Assembly: GCA_021852325.1 (NCBI GenBank)
Contig: JAJZNM010000060.1
Location: 1 to 14,139, forward strand
Direction: 5' to 3'
DNA from: Pseudomonadota bacterium
GTDB lineage: Bacteria > Pseudomonadota > Gammaproteobacteria > JAKAQQ01
Length of the DNA: 14,139 nucleotides
The position numbers and the translations under genes were made by a program. Shown here one piece after another: positions 1-7,034 of this stretch (position 1 is its first letter; each line of letters opens with the position of its first letter). The notes beneath the pieces are model-generated. The model was not told where the DNA came from. It was given only the letters and a program-made list of their open reading frames with translations, and did not search any database.

Positions 1-27
1 TATACGAACGAATGGATTCCGGGTCAA
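1..27 (-). promoter_or_regulatory. Probable sigma70-type promoter firing leftward out of the window
   Basis: Read on the minus strand, TTGACC (positions 27 to 22, five of six matches to TTGACA) is followed by exactly 17 bases and then TATA (positions 4 to 1). The last two bases of the -10 box fall outside the window. Spacing and box quality are good for a housekeeping promoter in a GC-rich genome. The transcript would leave the left edge. In related gammaproteobacteria zapA, followed by 6S RNA, often lies divergent to ygfB, so that is the inferred target. It cannot be seen here. Confidence 0.5.
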
Positions 28-63
28 ATTGCCCGCATAACGTGTCGGCCGGGATCCCGGGAG

Positions 64-72
64 TGCTAAAAT
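64..72 (+). promoter_or_regulatory. Extended -10 promoter element for the ygfB-pepP-ubi operon
   Basis: TGC followed by TAAAAT (67-72) is an extended -10 element with five of six matches to TATAAT. No good -35 box lies 16 to 18 bases upstream (the region near 43-50 reads TGTCGGCC), which fits the extended -10 class. Transcription would start near 79, giving a short leader of about 25 bases before the TTG start at 104. It is the only convincing + strand promoter seen upstream of the six overlapping genes. Confidence 0.45.
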
Positions 73-103
73 CCGCCGGGACGGGTGCCGCCAGGCCAAT
101 CGT

Positions 104-634
104 TTGAACGCGCATCTTCCCCCAGGCCCCCCCGGGAGCGAGCCTTCGCACGAGCTTCGCGGGGAGGTATTTGGGCTCCTCTGCGCAGGTCATCCGAGTG
201 GCCCCGATGCCATCCTCACCGGGACCGTTCCGGACGATCTCGGCTGGGGTGCGTCCGAACGCCGTTTCTGGCAAATCATGCAGCCTGGACTCGACCAAAG
301 GCTCGCGGAGGGATCCCTCGATTTCGAACTGGGGTTGCCATCCGACGAGGTGGCACTTCGCGTCAGGGTCGAGGCGCTTTGCGGATGGCTGTCCGGTTTC
401 CTCTCGTCATTCGGCTGGATGGATCCGATGCACCTGCTCTCACCGGAGAGCCGCGAGGCGCTCGAGGATCTCGCCAAGATCCGGTGCGCGGAGCCACCGG
501 CTGAGTCGGATGAAGTCCTGGAGACCGCCTTTGCCGAACTGGTCGAATACGTCCGTGCCGCCGTCCAGTTCCTATATGATGAGCGTCACCGCCTGACAGG
601 GCGATACCAAGCGGGTAGCGAGCATGAATCCTGA
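104..634 (+). CDS. ygfB: UPF0149 family protein, YgfB-like
   Basis: The product is 176 residues; E. coli YgfB has 192. The match rests on the conserved helical layout: an N-terminal helix with the GLLCAG segment (like GLISGMICGG in E. coli), a central LCGWLSGFLSSFGW segment (like LAGWVNHFLLGLG), then EDLAKI and a C-terminal ELVEYVRAAVQFLYDE segment (like EIIEYVRVAALLCHD). The family is a small soluble helical protein without a known enzymatic activity; in Pseudomonas aeruginosa YgfB has been linked to regulation of AlpA-dependent genes and beta-lactam tolerance. The start is TTG at 104, because no other in-frame start gives the conserved first helix. A weak CAGG lies 8 bases upstream. The stop overlaps pepP by 11 nt, and the ygfB-pepP-ubiH order supports the call. 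Confidence 0.85.
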   Translation: MNAHLPPGPPGSEPSHELRGEVFGLLCAGHPSGPDAILTGTVPDDLGWGASERRFWQIMQPGLDQRLAEGSLDFELGLPSDEVALRVRVEALCGWLSGFLSSFGWMDPMHLLSPESREALEDLAKIRCAEPPAESDEVLETAFAELVEYVRAAVQFLYDERHRLTGRYQAGSEHES

Positions 635-1937
635 AGAATGGGCGCGCCGCAGGCGCGCGCTGGCCCGGGAAATGGGGTCCGGGTCGGTGGCGATCCTCCC
701 CGGCGCACACGAGAAGATCCGCAACCGTGATTTGCATTACCGGTTCCGGCAGGACAGCGACTTCCTGTATCTCACGGGGTTTCCCGAACCGGATGCCGTG
801 ATGGTCCTCGTTCCGGGACGTCCGGAAGGCCAATACCTCCTGTTCGTGCGGCCCCGAGACCGGACGCAGGAAACCTGGACCGGGCGGCGTCTCGGTCCCG
901 AGGGAGCCATCCGCGAGTTCGGGGCCGACCAGGCTTTTCCGATTGGTGACCTCGGGAAGGTCTTGCCCGACATCCTCGAAGGAGCCGAGCGCATTTACTA
1001 CACGATGGGCCAGAACGAGGGGTTCGACCACACGATCCTCGGCTGGATCAACCGGCTCCGCGAGCGTTCCCGCCAGGGAGTGGTGCCGCCCGAGACCTTC
1101 GTGTCTCTCGACCCGCTGATCCACGAGATGCGCCTGTTCAAGTCCGCTGCCGAAGTGGCCGAAATGCGCAAGGCCGCCCGGGTCAGTGTGGCCGCCCACG
1201 AGCGCGTGATGGCGTCTCTCGCACCCGGCCGCTATGAATACGAGGTCGCGGCGGATGTCCTCCACTCGTTCGCCCGTGCGGGCTGCGAGGAGGCTTATAC
1301 GACCATCGCCGGAGGCGGCGCGAATGCCTGTGTGCTCCACTATGTCGAAAACCGCGATCTCCTGAATGCCGGCACCCTGTTGTTGCTGGATGCGGGATGT
1401 GAATCCGAGGGCTATGCCTCCGATATCACCCGTACCTATCCGGTGAGCGGACGGTTCAGCCCGGAGCAGCGGGCCCTCTACGACCTCGTGCTGGCCGCGC
1501 AGGAAGCGGCGATCGCCGCCTGCCGGCCCGGTCGTCACTGGAACGAGCCCCACGAGGCGACCGTACGCGTGATCACCCAGGGACTCATCCGTCTCGGGTT
1601 GCTCAAGGGACCGCTCCGCGAGCTCATCCGTGACCGGGCCTACGAAACCTATTACATGCACCGGGCCGGACACTGGCTCGGACTCGATGTCCACGATGTC
1701 GGGAGTTACAAGGTGGATGGTGCCTGGCGCGAACTCGAACCCGGCATGGTGCTCACGGTCGAACCCGGCATCTATATCCGGCCGGGGCTGCGGGGCGTGC
1801 CCAAGGGTTTCCAGGGGATTGGCATCCGCATCGAGGATGATGTCCGGATCACCCGTTCGGAGCCGGATGTCCTGACGCGCGGGCTCGTGAAGACCGCGTC
1901 TGCCATTGAAACCGTGATGCAAAATCGGGGACGCTGA
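624..1937 (+). CDS. pepP: Xaa-Pro aminopeptidase (aminopeptidase P)
   Basis: PepP is a cytoplasmic di-manganese M24B peptidase that removes an N-terminal residue followed by proline. The 437-residue length matches E. coli PepP (441). Residues 1 to about 170 form the N-terminal domain, beginning RRRALAREMGSGSVAILPGA. The rest is the pita-bread catalytic domain. All five metal ligands are visible: Asp256 and Asp267 (DAGCESEGYASD), His350 (MHRAGHWLGLDVHD), Glu380 (TVEPGIYI) and Glu404 (GIRIEDD). The second histidine of LDVHDVG is also present. The ATG at 624 lies inside the end of ygfB (stop at 632-634) and has only a weak ribosome site, so translation is probably coupled to ygfB. The stop codon overlaps the ubiH start by one base (TGATG). 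No truncation or missing catalytic residue is seen. Confidence 0.96.
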   Translation: MNPEEWARRRRALAREMGSGSVAILPGAHEKIRNRDLHYRFRQDSDFLYLTGFPEPDAVMVLVPGRPEGQYLLFVRPRDRTQETWTGRRLGPEGAIREFGADQAFPIGDLGKVLPDILEGAERIYYTMGQNEGFDHTILGWINRLRERSRQGVVPPETFVSLDPLIHEMRLFKSAAEVAEMRKAARVSVAAHERVMASLAPGRYEYEVAADVLHSFARAGCEEAYTTIAGGGANACVLHYVENRDLLNAGTLLLLDAGCESEGYASDITRTYPVSGRFSPEQRALYDLVLAAQEAAIAACRPGRHWNEPHEATVRVITQGLIRLGLLKGPLRELIRDRAYETYYMHRAGHWLGLDVHDVGSYKVDGAWRELEPGMVLTVEPGIYIRPGLRGVPKGFQGIGIRIEDDVRITRSEPDVLTRGLVKTASAIETVMQNRGR

Positions 1938-3139
1938 TGCTTCCCGCGACCGGATCCCGCCTCTGGGACACCCGGGTCGTCGTCTCGGGTGCCGGATCAG
2001 TCGGCTCGGCTCTCGCGCTCGGTCTCGCACGCCAAGGCATCGAGGTCACATTGATCGAATCCCGGAGGATGGGGGAGCCCGGACGGGATCGCAGGCGTTT
2101 CGTGCTGTCGGAGCTCTCCGCTCAGTGGCTCGGCCGGATCGGTGTCACGGAGGCGCTCTGGCCCGCCGTGCAACCCATTCATGCCATCCGGGTAGATGAG
2201 CCGGGTGCCCCGCCGGTCGAGTTCAGGGCAGAGGAGATCGGCCTGCCCACCCTGGGTTATGCGGTCGATGCGAGTCTCCTCGCCCAGGCTTTCGAGCACG
2301 CGGTCCGGAAGGAGCCACGCATCCAGCTGCTTGACGGGGCCAGAATCCGCCAACGCGATGACACCCATCCGGTCCCATCGCTCGAGATCGAGCGGGATTC
2401 GGGAGCGACCCTGACCTTGTCGCCAAGGCTTCTGGTCGTGGCCGAGGGGCAGGTCTCCTCGTTGCTCGAGCGCCAGGGATTCCGGATCCGGACACGGGAT
2501 TCCGGCCAGGCGGCGCTCGTGATCCGCCTCCTCGGCCTGTCTCGCGTCATTCCAGACCAGGTATCCGAGCGTCTCGGGCCTGAGGGCCTTCTCGCCCTTC
2601 TGCCGGAATCCTCCAGCGAGGCGACCCTCACCTGGACCCTCGGCAAGGATCAGGCCGATCATTTTCTCGCACAACCACCGGTCGCGCAGCGTCATCAGGT
2701 GGCACACCTCCTCGGGTGGCAGCCCGGAACGCTCGACTGGAGGGAGGAACCGGTCCGGTTCGATCTCATCCGGCATGTGGTCGATCCACCGTATCAGGCG
2801 GGCATCGTCGTGATCGGGCAGGCCGCGCACCGGATTGCTCCCTTTGCCGCACAGGGCATGAATCTCGCCTTCCGGGACGCCCGTTCACTGATTGCGGCAC
2901 TCGTCGAGGCCGAGGAGACGGGAACCGATTATGGTTCGTATGCGTGGCTTGAAGCCTATTGGCGGGAGCGGAGGGCCGATCACCGGCGCGTGAGCCATCT
3001 GACCGAAGAGCTACCGCGCCTCTTCGCGCTGGCCAATCCGCTGGCCCGCCTGGCCCGCCGGTCCGGCTGGCGCCTCATCCAGAAGGTCCCCTCCATCCGC
3101 CGGTCGATCCTCCGTTTCGGACTCGGGTGGCGCCTTTGA
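1937..3139 (+). CDS. ubiH: UbiH-family FAD-dependent ubiquinone hydroxylase (first of two)
   Basis: The 400-residue product is an aromatic-ring monooxygenase of the UbiH/UbiF/VisC/COQ6 family. These flavoenzymes hydroxylate the ubiquinone ring using NAD(P)H and oxygen, at the inner face of the membrane. The dinucleotide motif GAGSVG (residues 18-23) is intact and is followed by an acidic strand end (VTLIES). The usual ADG motif reads AEG around Glu170. The FAD ribityl-binding segment reads GQAAHRIAPFAAQG (294-307), whereas the family usually has HP-x-AGQG followed by N-x-G; here His, one Gly of AGQG and the later Gly are all Ala. The ATG overlaps the pepP stop by one base and has GGGGA 5 bases upstream. 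UbiH (C1 hydroxylation) is inferred mainly from its place directly after pepP; the exact ring position is not proven by sequence. Confidence 0.87.
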   Translation: MLPATGSRLWDTRVVVSGAGSVGSALALGLARQGIEVTLIESRRMGEPGRDRRRFVLSELSAQWLGRIGVTEALWPAVQPIHAIRVDEPGAPPVEFRAEEIGLPTLGYAVDASLLAQAFEHAVRKEPRIQLLDGARIRQRDDTHPVPSLEIERDSGATLTLSPRLLVVAEGQVSSLLERQGFRIRTRDSGQAALVIRLLGLSRVIPDQVSERLGPEGLLALLPESSSEATLTWTLGKDQADHFLAQPPVAQRHQVAHLLGWQPGTLDWREEPVRFDLIRHVVDPPYQAGIVVIGQAAHRIAPFAAQGMNLAFRDARSLIAALVEAEETGTDYGSYAWLEAYWRERRADHRRVSHLTEELPRLFALANPLARLARRSGWRLIQKVPSIRRSILRFGLGWRL

Positions 3140-4335
3140 ACCCGCCGGGTGGGGACACGGGGCGCGAGGCTCCGGTGGCGATTGCCGGATCCGGCCCCGT
3201 GGCCCGTCTCCTTGCGTGCCTCCTGGCCCGGGATGGCCACCCGGTAATCTTGCTGGATGACCGGCCCCAAGCGCAGGATTCAGCCGACACGAGGCTCTAT
3301 GCGCTCTCGGCCCGGAGCCTCGAGCTCCTCGAAACCGAGGGCCTGTATACGAGGCTCGGGCCATCCCGCTGCCGGGTCTTTTCCGATCTCGAGATCACGC
3401 TCTACCAGGAATCGGTCCGGGTCCGGTTCGCGGCATCCGACATCGGCGGATTCCTGCTCGGCGGTCTCGTCTATGCGCGTGATCTCGACCAGGTGCTCGG
3501 GACGCAGATGGCCGCGCTCGGCATTCCCACCCAAAGACTGGATCCCGGGAGCATCGAACGGACATCCGGCGGCTGGAAGATCGGGACGGGGGAGGCGTCT
3601 TTTCCGGCATCGCTCCTCGTGGTCGCGGAGGGTGGACATTCGCGGTTGCGCGAAAAGCTCGGGATGCCGGTCGAGACGCGCGATTACGGCGAAGCGGCAC
3701 TCACGTGCGGGTTGAAGACGGAACACGATCCTCCATCGATGCCGAGACAGGTATTCACGCCCTGGGGCCCCCTGGGGCTCCTGCCGGCCCCCGATGGCCT
3801 TCTCTCCTGCATTTTTTCGATGCCCGTGGCCCGGGCGCGGGCGTGGTCGAACCAGACGCCCGCCGCCTTCGAGGCGCTCTTGACCGAGGCGACCGGGGGG
3901 ATCTACGGACGGCTGTCGCTCGCCACCCCCCCGCGAGCCTATCCGTTGCGCCGTCTCCATGCGCTGGCCTATACCGGCGAACGCCTGGCGCTCGCGGGCG
4001 ATGCCGCGCATGTGATTCACCCTTTCGCGGGACAGGGACTCAACCTGGGCTTCGAGGATGTCCGTGTGCTCGTCGGACAACTGAAGCGTTGCCGAGACGG
4101 GGGAGAGGAGGCGCTCTATCCGGCACTCCTCCGCTATGGCCGGCGTCGCCGGAGGGAGAACCAGCGGTTTCTTCTGGCGCTCGAGGCGTTGCGGGTACTG
4201 TTCCAGAAGGCGGACCCAGTGGGGTTGCGTGCGGCCCTGCTCGAGGGGCTTGCCCATCACGCACTCTTGCGCAGGCCGTGGATCCGGCACGCCACGGGTC
4301 TTGCGGATTCCAGGACCGTCGAGCCCTGGACATGA
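3136..4335 (+). CDS. UbiH/UbiI/UbiF-family FAD-dependent ubiquinone hydroxylase (second of two)
   Basis: A second monooxygenase of the same family, 399 residues from the chosen start, occupying the place of ubiI (visC) in E. coli. The nucleotide-binding motif is GSGPVA (residues 18-23), with Ala instead of the third Gly of GxGxxG. Other landmarks are AEGGHSRLRE around Glu165, the RDYGEAALTC segment, and a canonical GDAAHVIHPFAGQGLNLGF block with Asp289. The C-terminal HALLRRPWIRHATG resembles the end of UbiI. I chose TTG at 3136 because TTGA makes a 4-nt overlap with the upstream stop, the same arrangement as ATGA at the downstream end, and because it leaves a full first beta strand. GTG at 3175, with GAGG 5 bases upstream, is a real alternative (386 residues). 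Whether it hydroxylates C5 or C6 cannot be told from sequence. Confidence 0.87.
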   Translation: MNPPGGDTGREAPVAIAGSGPVARLLACLLARDGHPVILLDDRPQAQDSADTRLYALSARSLELLETEGLYTRLGPSRCRVFSDLEITLYQESVRVRFAASDIGGFLLGGLVYARDLDQVLGTQMAALGIPTQRLDPGSIERTSGGWKIGTGEASFPASLLVVAEGGHSRLREKLGMPVETRDYGEAALTCGLKTEHDPPSMPRQVFTPWGPLGLLPAPDGLLSCIFSMPVARARAWSNQTPAAFEALLTEATGGIYGRLSLATPPRAYPLRRLHALAYTGERLALAGDAAHVIHPFAGQGLNLGFEDVRVLVGQLKRCRDGGEEALYPALLRYGRRRRRENQRFLLALEALRVLFQKADPVGLRAALLEGLAHHALLRRPWIRHATGLADSRTVEPWT

Positions 4336-7034
4336 CGGGGGACCCCCGCCAGGTGGCTTCCCGTTCCCCGCAGCCGGTCCCCGGGCCCTTGCGGACGGGC
4401 CTTTGGCTCGTGCCGACGCAACGGTTGCGACGGGTCTTGATCGGCGAAGAGTGGATGCGCCAGGCGCGGGCGGGCGTGCGCGTGGCGGAGATGCCGGACA
4501 TCCTTCTGCCCGAGAGCTTTGCCGCGAGGTACTGGGATCAGGGCGACCCGGCGAAGCCGTGCCTCCCGCCCGGAGGCGATCGGCTGTTCTGGATGGATGC
4601 CGCGAGTTCACTCGATCCTGGGATCGATCCCCAGCGCGCGCGGGGACTGGCGCTCCTGGCCGCCGAGGCCTTTGCTCTCGAGTGCGACTGGGAGCTGGAT
4701 GATGAAGACCCGGGGAGTGAAGTCTCTGAAGACGTTGCCCAGTATCGCGCGCTGAAAGCGCGATTTCTCGAGCGGCTCGACGGAGCGGGGTTTGAGCCCC
4801 GGCAGTCGCTCCTGAAGCGCGTGGTGCTCGACCTCGAGTCCGGATCCGGCCGGCGTGTAAAAGGTCTGCTCGCGTTCCATGGCTTTGATGAGCGCACGCC
4901 ACTCGAGCTGCATCTTGGCCGGGCGTGGCAGGGGCAAGGCGGCGAATGCCTGGAGATCCCGGTTGGGGGCCGTACGCTCGAGCGCGCGCACGTCTTTGCC
5001 TTTCCCGACCGGGAAGCCGAGCTCTATGCGGTCGCGCAGTTCGCGCGGCGGTGCCTCCGCGAGGACCCGGATACCAAGATCGGTGTGATCGTTCTCGGGC
5101 TCAAGGATCTCAGGGCGCAAGTCCGCGCCATCTTCGACGACGTGCTGGCTCCGCCCCGGCTCGGGAGGGCGGGCGGGGGTTCAGAGCGCCCCTACAACCT
5201 GAGTCTCGGGGAGCCGCTCGTCAACTATCCGGTCGTCGAGTCCGCGCTCGACATCCTCGATTGTGCGGGCTCCGCCCGGACGCCAGCCGGATTGAGCCGA
5301 CTATTGCGGAGCCCCTACTGGGGCGATCCCGCGGTCGATGGCCCGTTCCGCTTTGCGTGCGACTGTGCCTGGCGAGAACGCGGACGCGACGGGGAGGTTG
5401 GACACGATCTCGCCTGGCCGGAATCTATGCCCGAGCGATTCCGGCGGGCCATCACGCAGTTGGGCACGAGGCTCGCCACCTCTGGCATGGATCAGCCCCA
5501 CCCGCTTCCCCACTGGATCCGCCTCTGGTTCAGCCTGCTCGAGGATTTCGGCTGGCCCGGCGCCCGGCCGCTCGATTCGATCGAGTACCAGGCACACCGG
5601 GCCTTCGGCGAGGTGCTCGAGGAGATCGCGCACCTCGCCGCACTCCCGCGACCTTGGCGTTTTTCCGACTTCCGACTCCTCGTGGCAGATGCACTCGACG
5701 AACGACTCTTCCAGCCCGAGACCCCGCCAGGTCCGATCGAGGTCATGGGCCCGCTCGAGACCGCGGGACTTCACTTCGACCGGATCTGGGTCGTGGGCGC
5801 GGAAGCCCGTCGCTGGCCTCCCGAGCCGCACCCCCATCCGTTCCTGCCCTACGCGCTCCAGCGCCAGCGTGGTCTGCCCCATGCGAGCAGCACGCGGGAG
5901 TTCCAGTTCAACGAAAAACTGCTCACCCGCTGGAAGTCTTCGGCCTCGGAGATCGTTCTGAGTTTCACCCGCCACGAAGATGATCGTGATCTCGATCCCT
6001 CGCCGCTGCTCGCATCCTGCCCGGCTCCGGAACCCGGACCGGCCGGCCGGGACGGGTTCCGCCGCAACGCGGCAGATCGGGTCACAGCCTGCGGATCCGT
6101 TCCCTTCACGGAACCGGTCGCGTGCGCTCCGGGAGAGATCCTCGGTGGGACCCGTTTTCTCAAGGACCAGGCGGCCTGTCCTTTTCTGGGCTTCGCCGAA
6201 CACCGTCTCCACGCTGTCACGCTCTCTCCCTGGCGCCTGCCATTTGATCCGAGAACACGCGGCATCCTGCTCCACGCCATGCTGGAGCGGATCTGGAACG
6301 AGTGGCCGGGCGATCGCAAGGGACCACTGGACGAGCGGCGGATCCGGGACACGATCGAGCACGCGGTTGAAACCACGCTCGATGAGGCACCAGCCCCAGG
6401 GCCGATGAGCGCCATGCTCAAGACACTGCTCCGTCCGAGCTTTGTCGAATGGATCGACACCTGGTTCCGGGACCATGAAAGCCGGCGCCGGGGGGAGTTC
6501 GAGATTCTGACCGAGCAGTCGGCGACCCTCACCCTCGCCGGGTTGCGATTCCGCTGCCGTGCCGACCGTATCGATCGGCTCGCGGATGGAACGCTCGCGA
6601 TCGTGGATTACAAGACCGGAGAAGCCCCGCCGTCCAGGCGCTGGATGGGCGAGCGGCCTCTCGAACCCCAGCTTCCCGCCTACGCGCTCGCCTGGCCCGC
6701 GGCCCGTTCGCTCCTCGTCGCGAGCCTCAAACCCGGGAAGATGGGCTACGCGGGGGTGACCGGAGAAACGGGACTCCTGTCCGATCCGGAACCCTTCGAG
6801 CACATCCCCGACTGGAACGTGCAGCGAGATCTTTGGCGGCAGGCGCTTGAGCATCTGGCTCGCGAGATTGAGGACGGCCGCAACGACCTCGACCCCCAGG
6901 GCGATCCCGAACTCCCCTGTGACCGGTGCGCCTATCCGGCACTCTGCCGTCTCCATGAAACTCGAATCGCCGCCCCCGGCGCAGCGGGTGCCGATGAGGA
7001 TTCCCGTGATGTGCCCCCGGCAAAAGACGCCTGA
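4332..7034 (+). CDS. AddB-like PD-(D/E)XK nuclease with predicted 4Fe-4S cluster (probable DNA repair protein)
   Basis: At 900 residues this matches the AddB-related family I recall as TIGR03623, whose members are about 900 residues. The N-terminal part (LWLVPTQRLRRVL) resembles the AddB helicase-like fold but shows no Walker A loop, so it is probably an inactive helicase scaffold. A middle landmark is WVVGAEARRWPPEPHPHPF, followed by LPYALQRQRGLPHAS. The C-terminal nuclease has GILLHAMLERI near residue 644, Asp748 in DRIDRL, Asp759 and Lys761 in VDYKTG, and Gln780 in QLPAYA. Cys616 (ACPF) plus Cys863, Cys866 and Cys872 (CDRCAYPALC, C-x2-C-x5-C) match the AddB iron-sulfur staple. The ATG at 4332 overlaps the upstream stop as ATGA; the reading frame extends further upstream but that part lies inside the previous gene. 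With its helicase partner it should process double-strand breaks. Confidence 0.88.
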   Translation: MTGDPRQVASRSPQPVPGPLRTGLWLVPTQRLRRVLIGEEWMRQARAGVRVAEMPDILLPESFAARYWDQGDPAKPCLPPGGDRLFWMDAASSLDPGIDPQRARGLALLAAEAFALECDWELDDEDPGSEVSEDVAQYRALKARFLERLDGAGFEPRQSLLKRVVLDLESGSGRRVKGLLAFHGFDERTPLELHLGRAWQGQGGECLEIPVGGRTLERAHVFAFPDREAELYAVAQFARRCLREDPDTKIGVIVLGLKDLRAQVRAIFDDVLAPPRLGRAGGGSERPYNLSLGEPLVNYPVVESALDILDCAGSARTPAGLSRLLRSPYWGDPAVDGPFRFACDCAWRERGRDGEVGHDLAWPESMPERFRRAITQLGTRLATSGMDQPHPLPHWIRLWFSLLEDFGWPGARPLDSIEYQAHRAFGEVLEEIAHLAALPRPWRFSDFRLLVADALDERLFQPETPPGPIEVMGPLETAGLHFDRIWVVGAEARRWPPEPHPHPFLPYALQRQRGLPHASSTREFQFNEKLLTRWKSSASEIVLSFTRHEDDRDLDPSPLLASCPAPEPGPAGRDGFRRNAADRVTACGSVPFTEPVACAPGEILGGTRFLKDQAACPFLGFAEHRLHAVTLSPWRLPFDPRTRGILLHAMLERIWNEWPGDRKGPLDERRIRDTIEHAVETTLDEAPAPGPMSAMLKTLLRPSFVEWIDTWFRDHESRRRGEFEILTEQSATLTLAGLRFRCRADRIDRLADGTLAIVDYKTGEAPPSRRWMGERPLEPQLPAYALAWPAARSLLVASLKPGKMGYAGVTGETGLLSDPEPFEHIPDWNVQRDLWRQALEHLAREIEDGRNDLDPQGDPELPCDRCAYPALCRLHETRIAAPGAAGADEDSRDVPPAKDA

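Noticed and set aside
363..2030. Long minus-strand open frame of 555 codons antisense to ygfB and pepP
   Set aside because: It lies opposite two clearly conserved genes, and its translation is low-complexity Arg/Gly/Pro/His-rich with no recognisable domain. Such frames arise from GC-rich codon use on the sense strand.
3705..4331. Upstream extension of the AddB-like reading frame
   Set aside because: It overlaps the well-conserved second hydroxylase in another frame and has no AddB-like sequence. The ATG at 4332 gives the usual family length of about 900.
4925..5983. Plus-strand open frame of 352 codons in another frame of the AddB-like gene
   Set aside because: The translation is mostly Arg, Ala, Pro and Gly, without motifs, fully inside a conserved coding sequence.
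6847..7008. Upstream extension of the helicase reading frame
   Set aside because: It overlaps the cysteine cluster of the AddB-like gene and adds no conserved sequence. ATG 7009 with GAGGA upstream places Walker A at residue 32, as expected.
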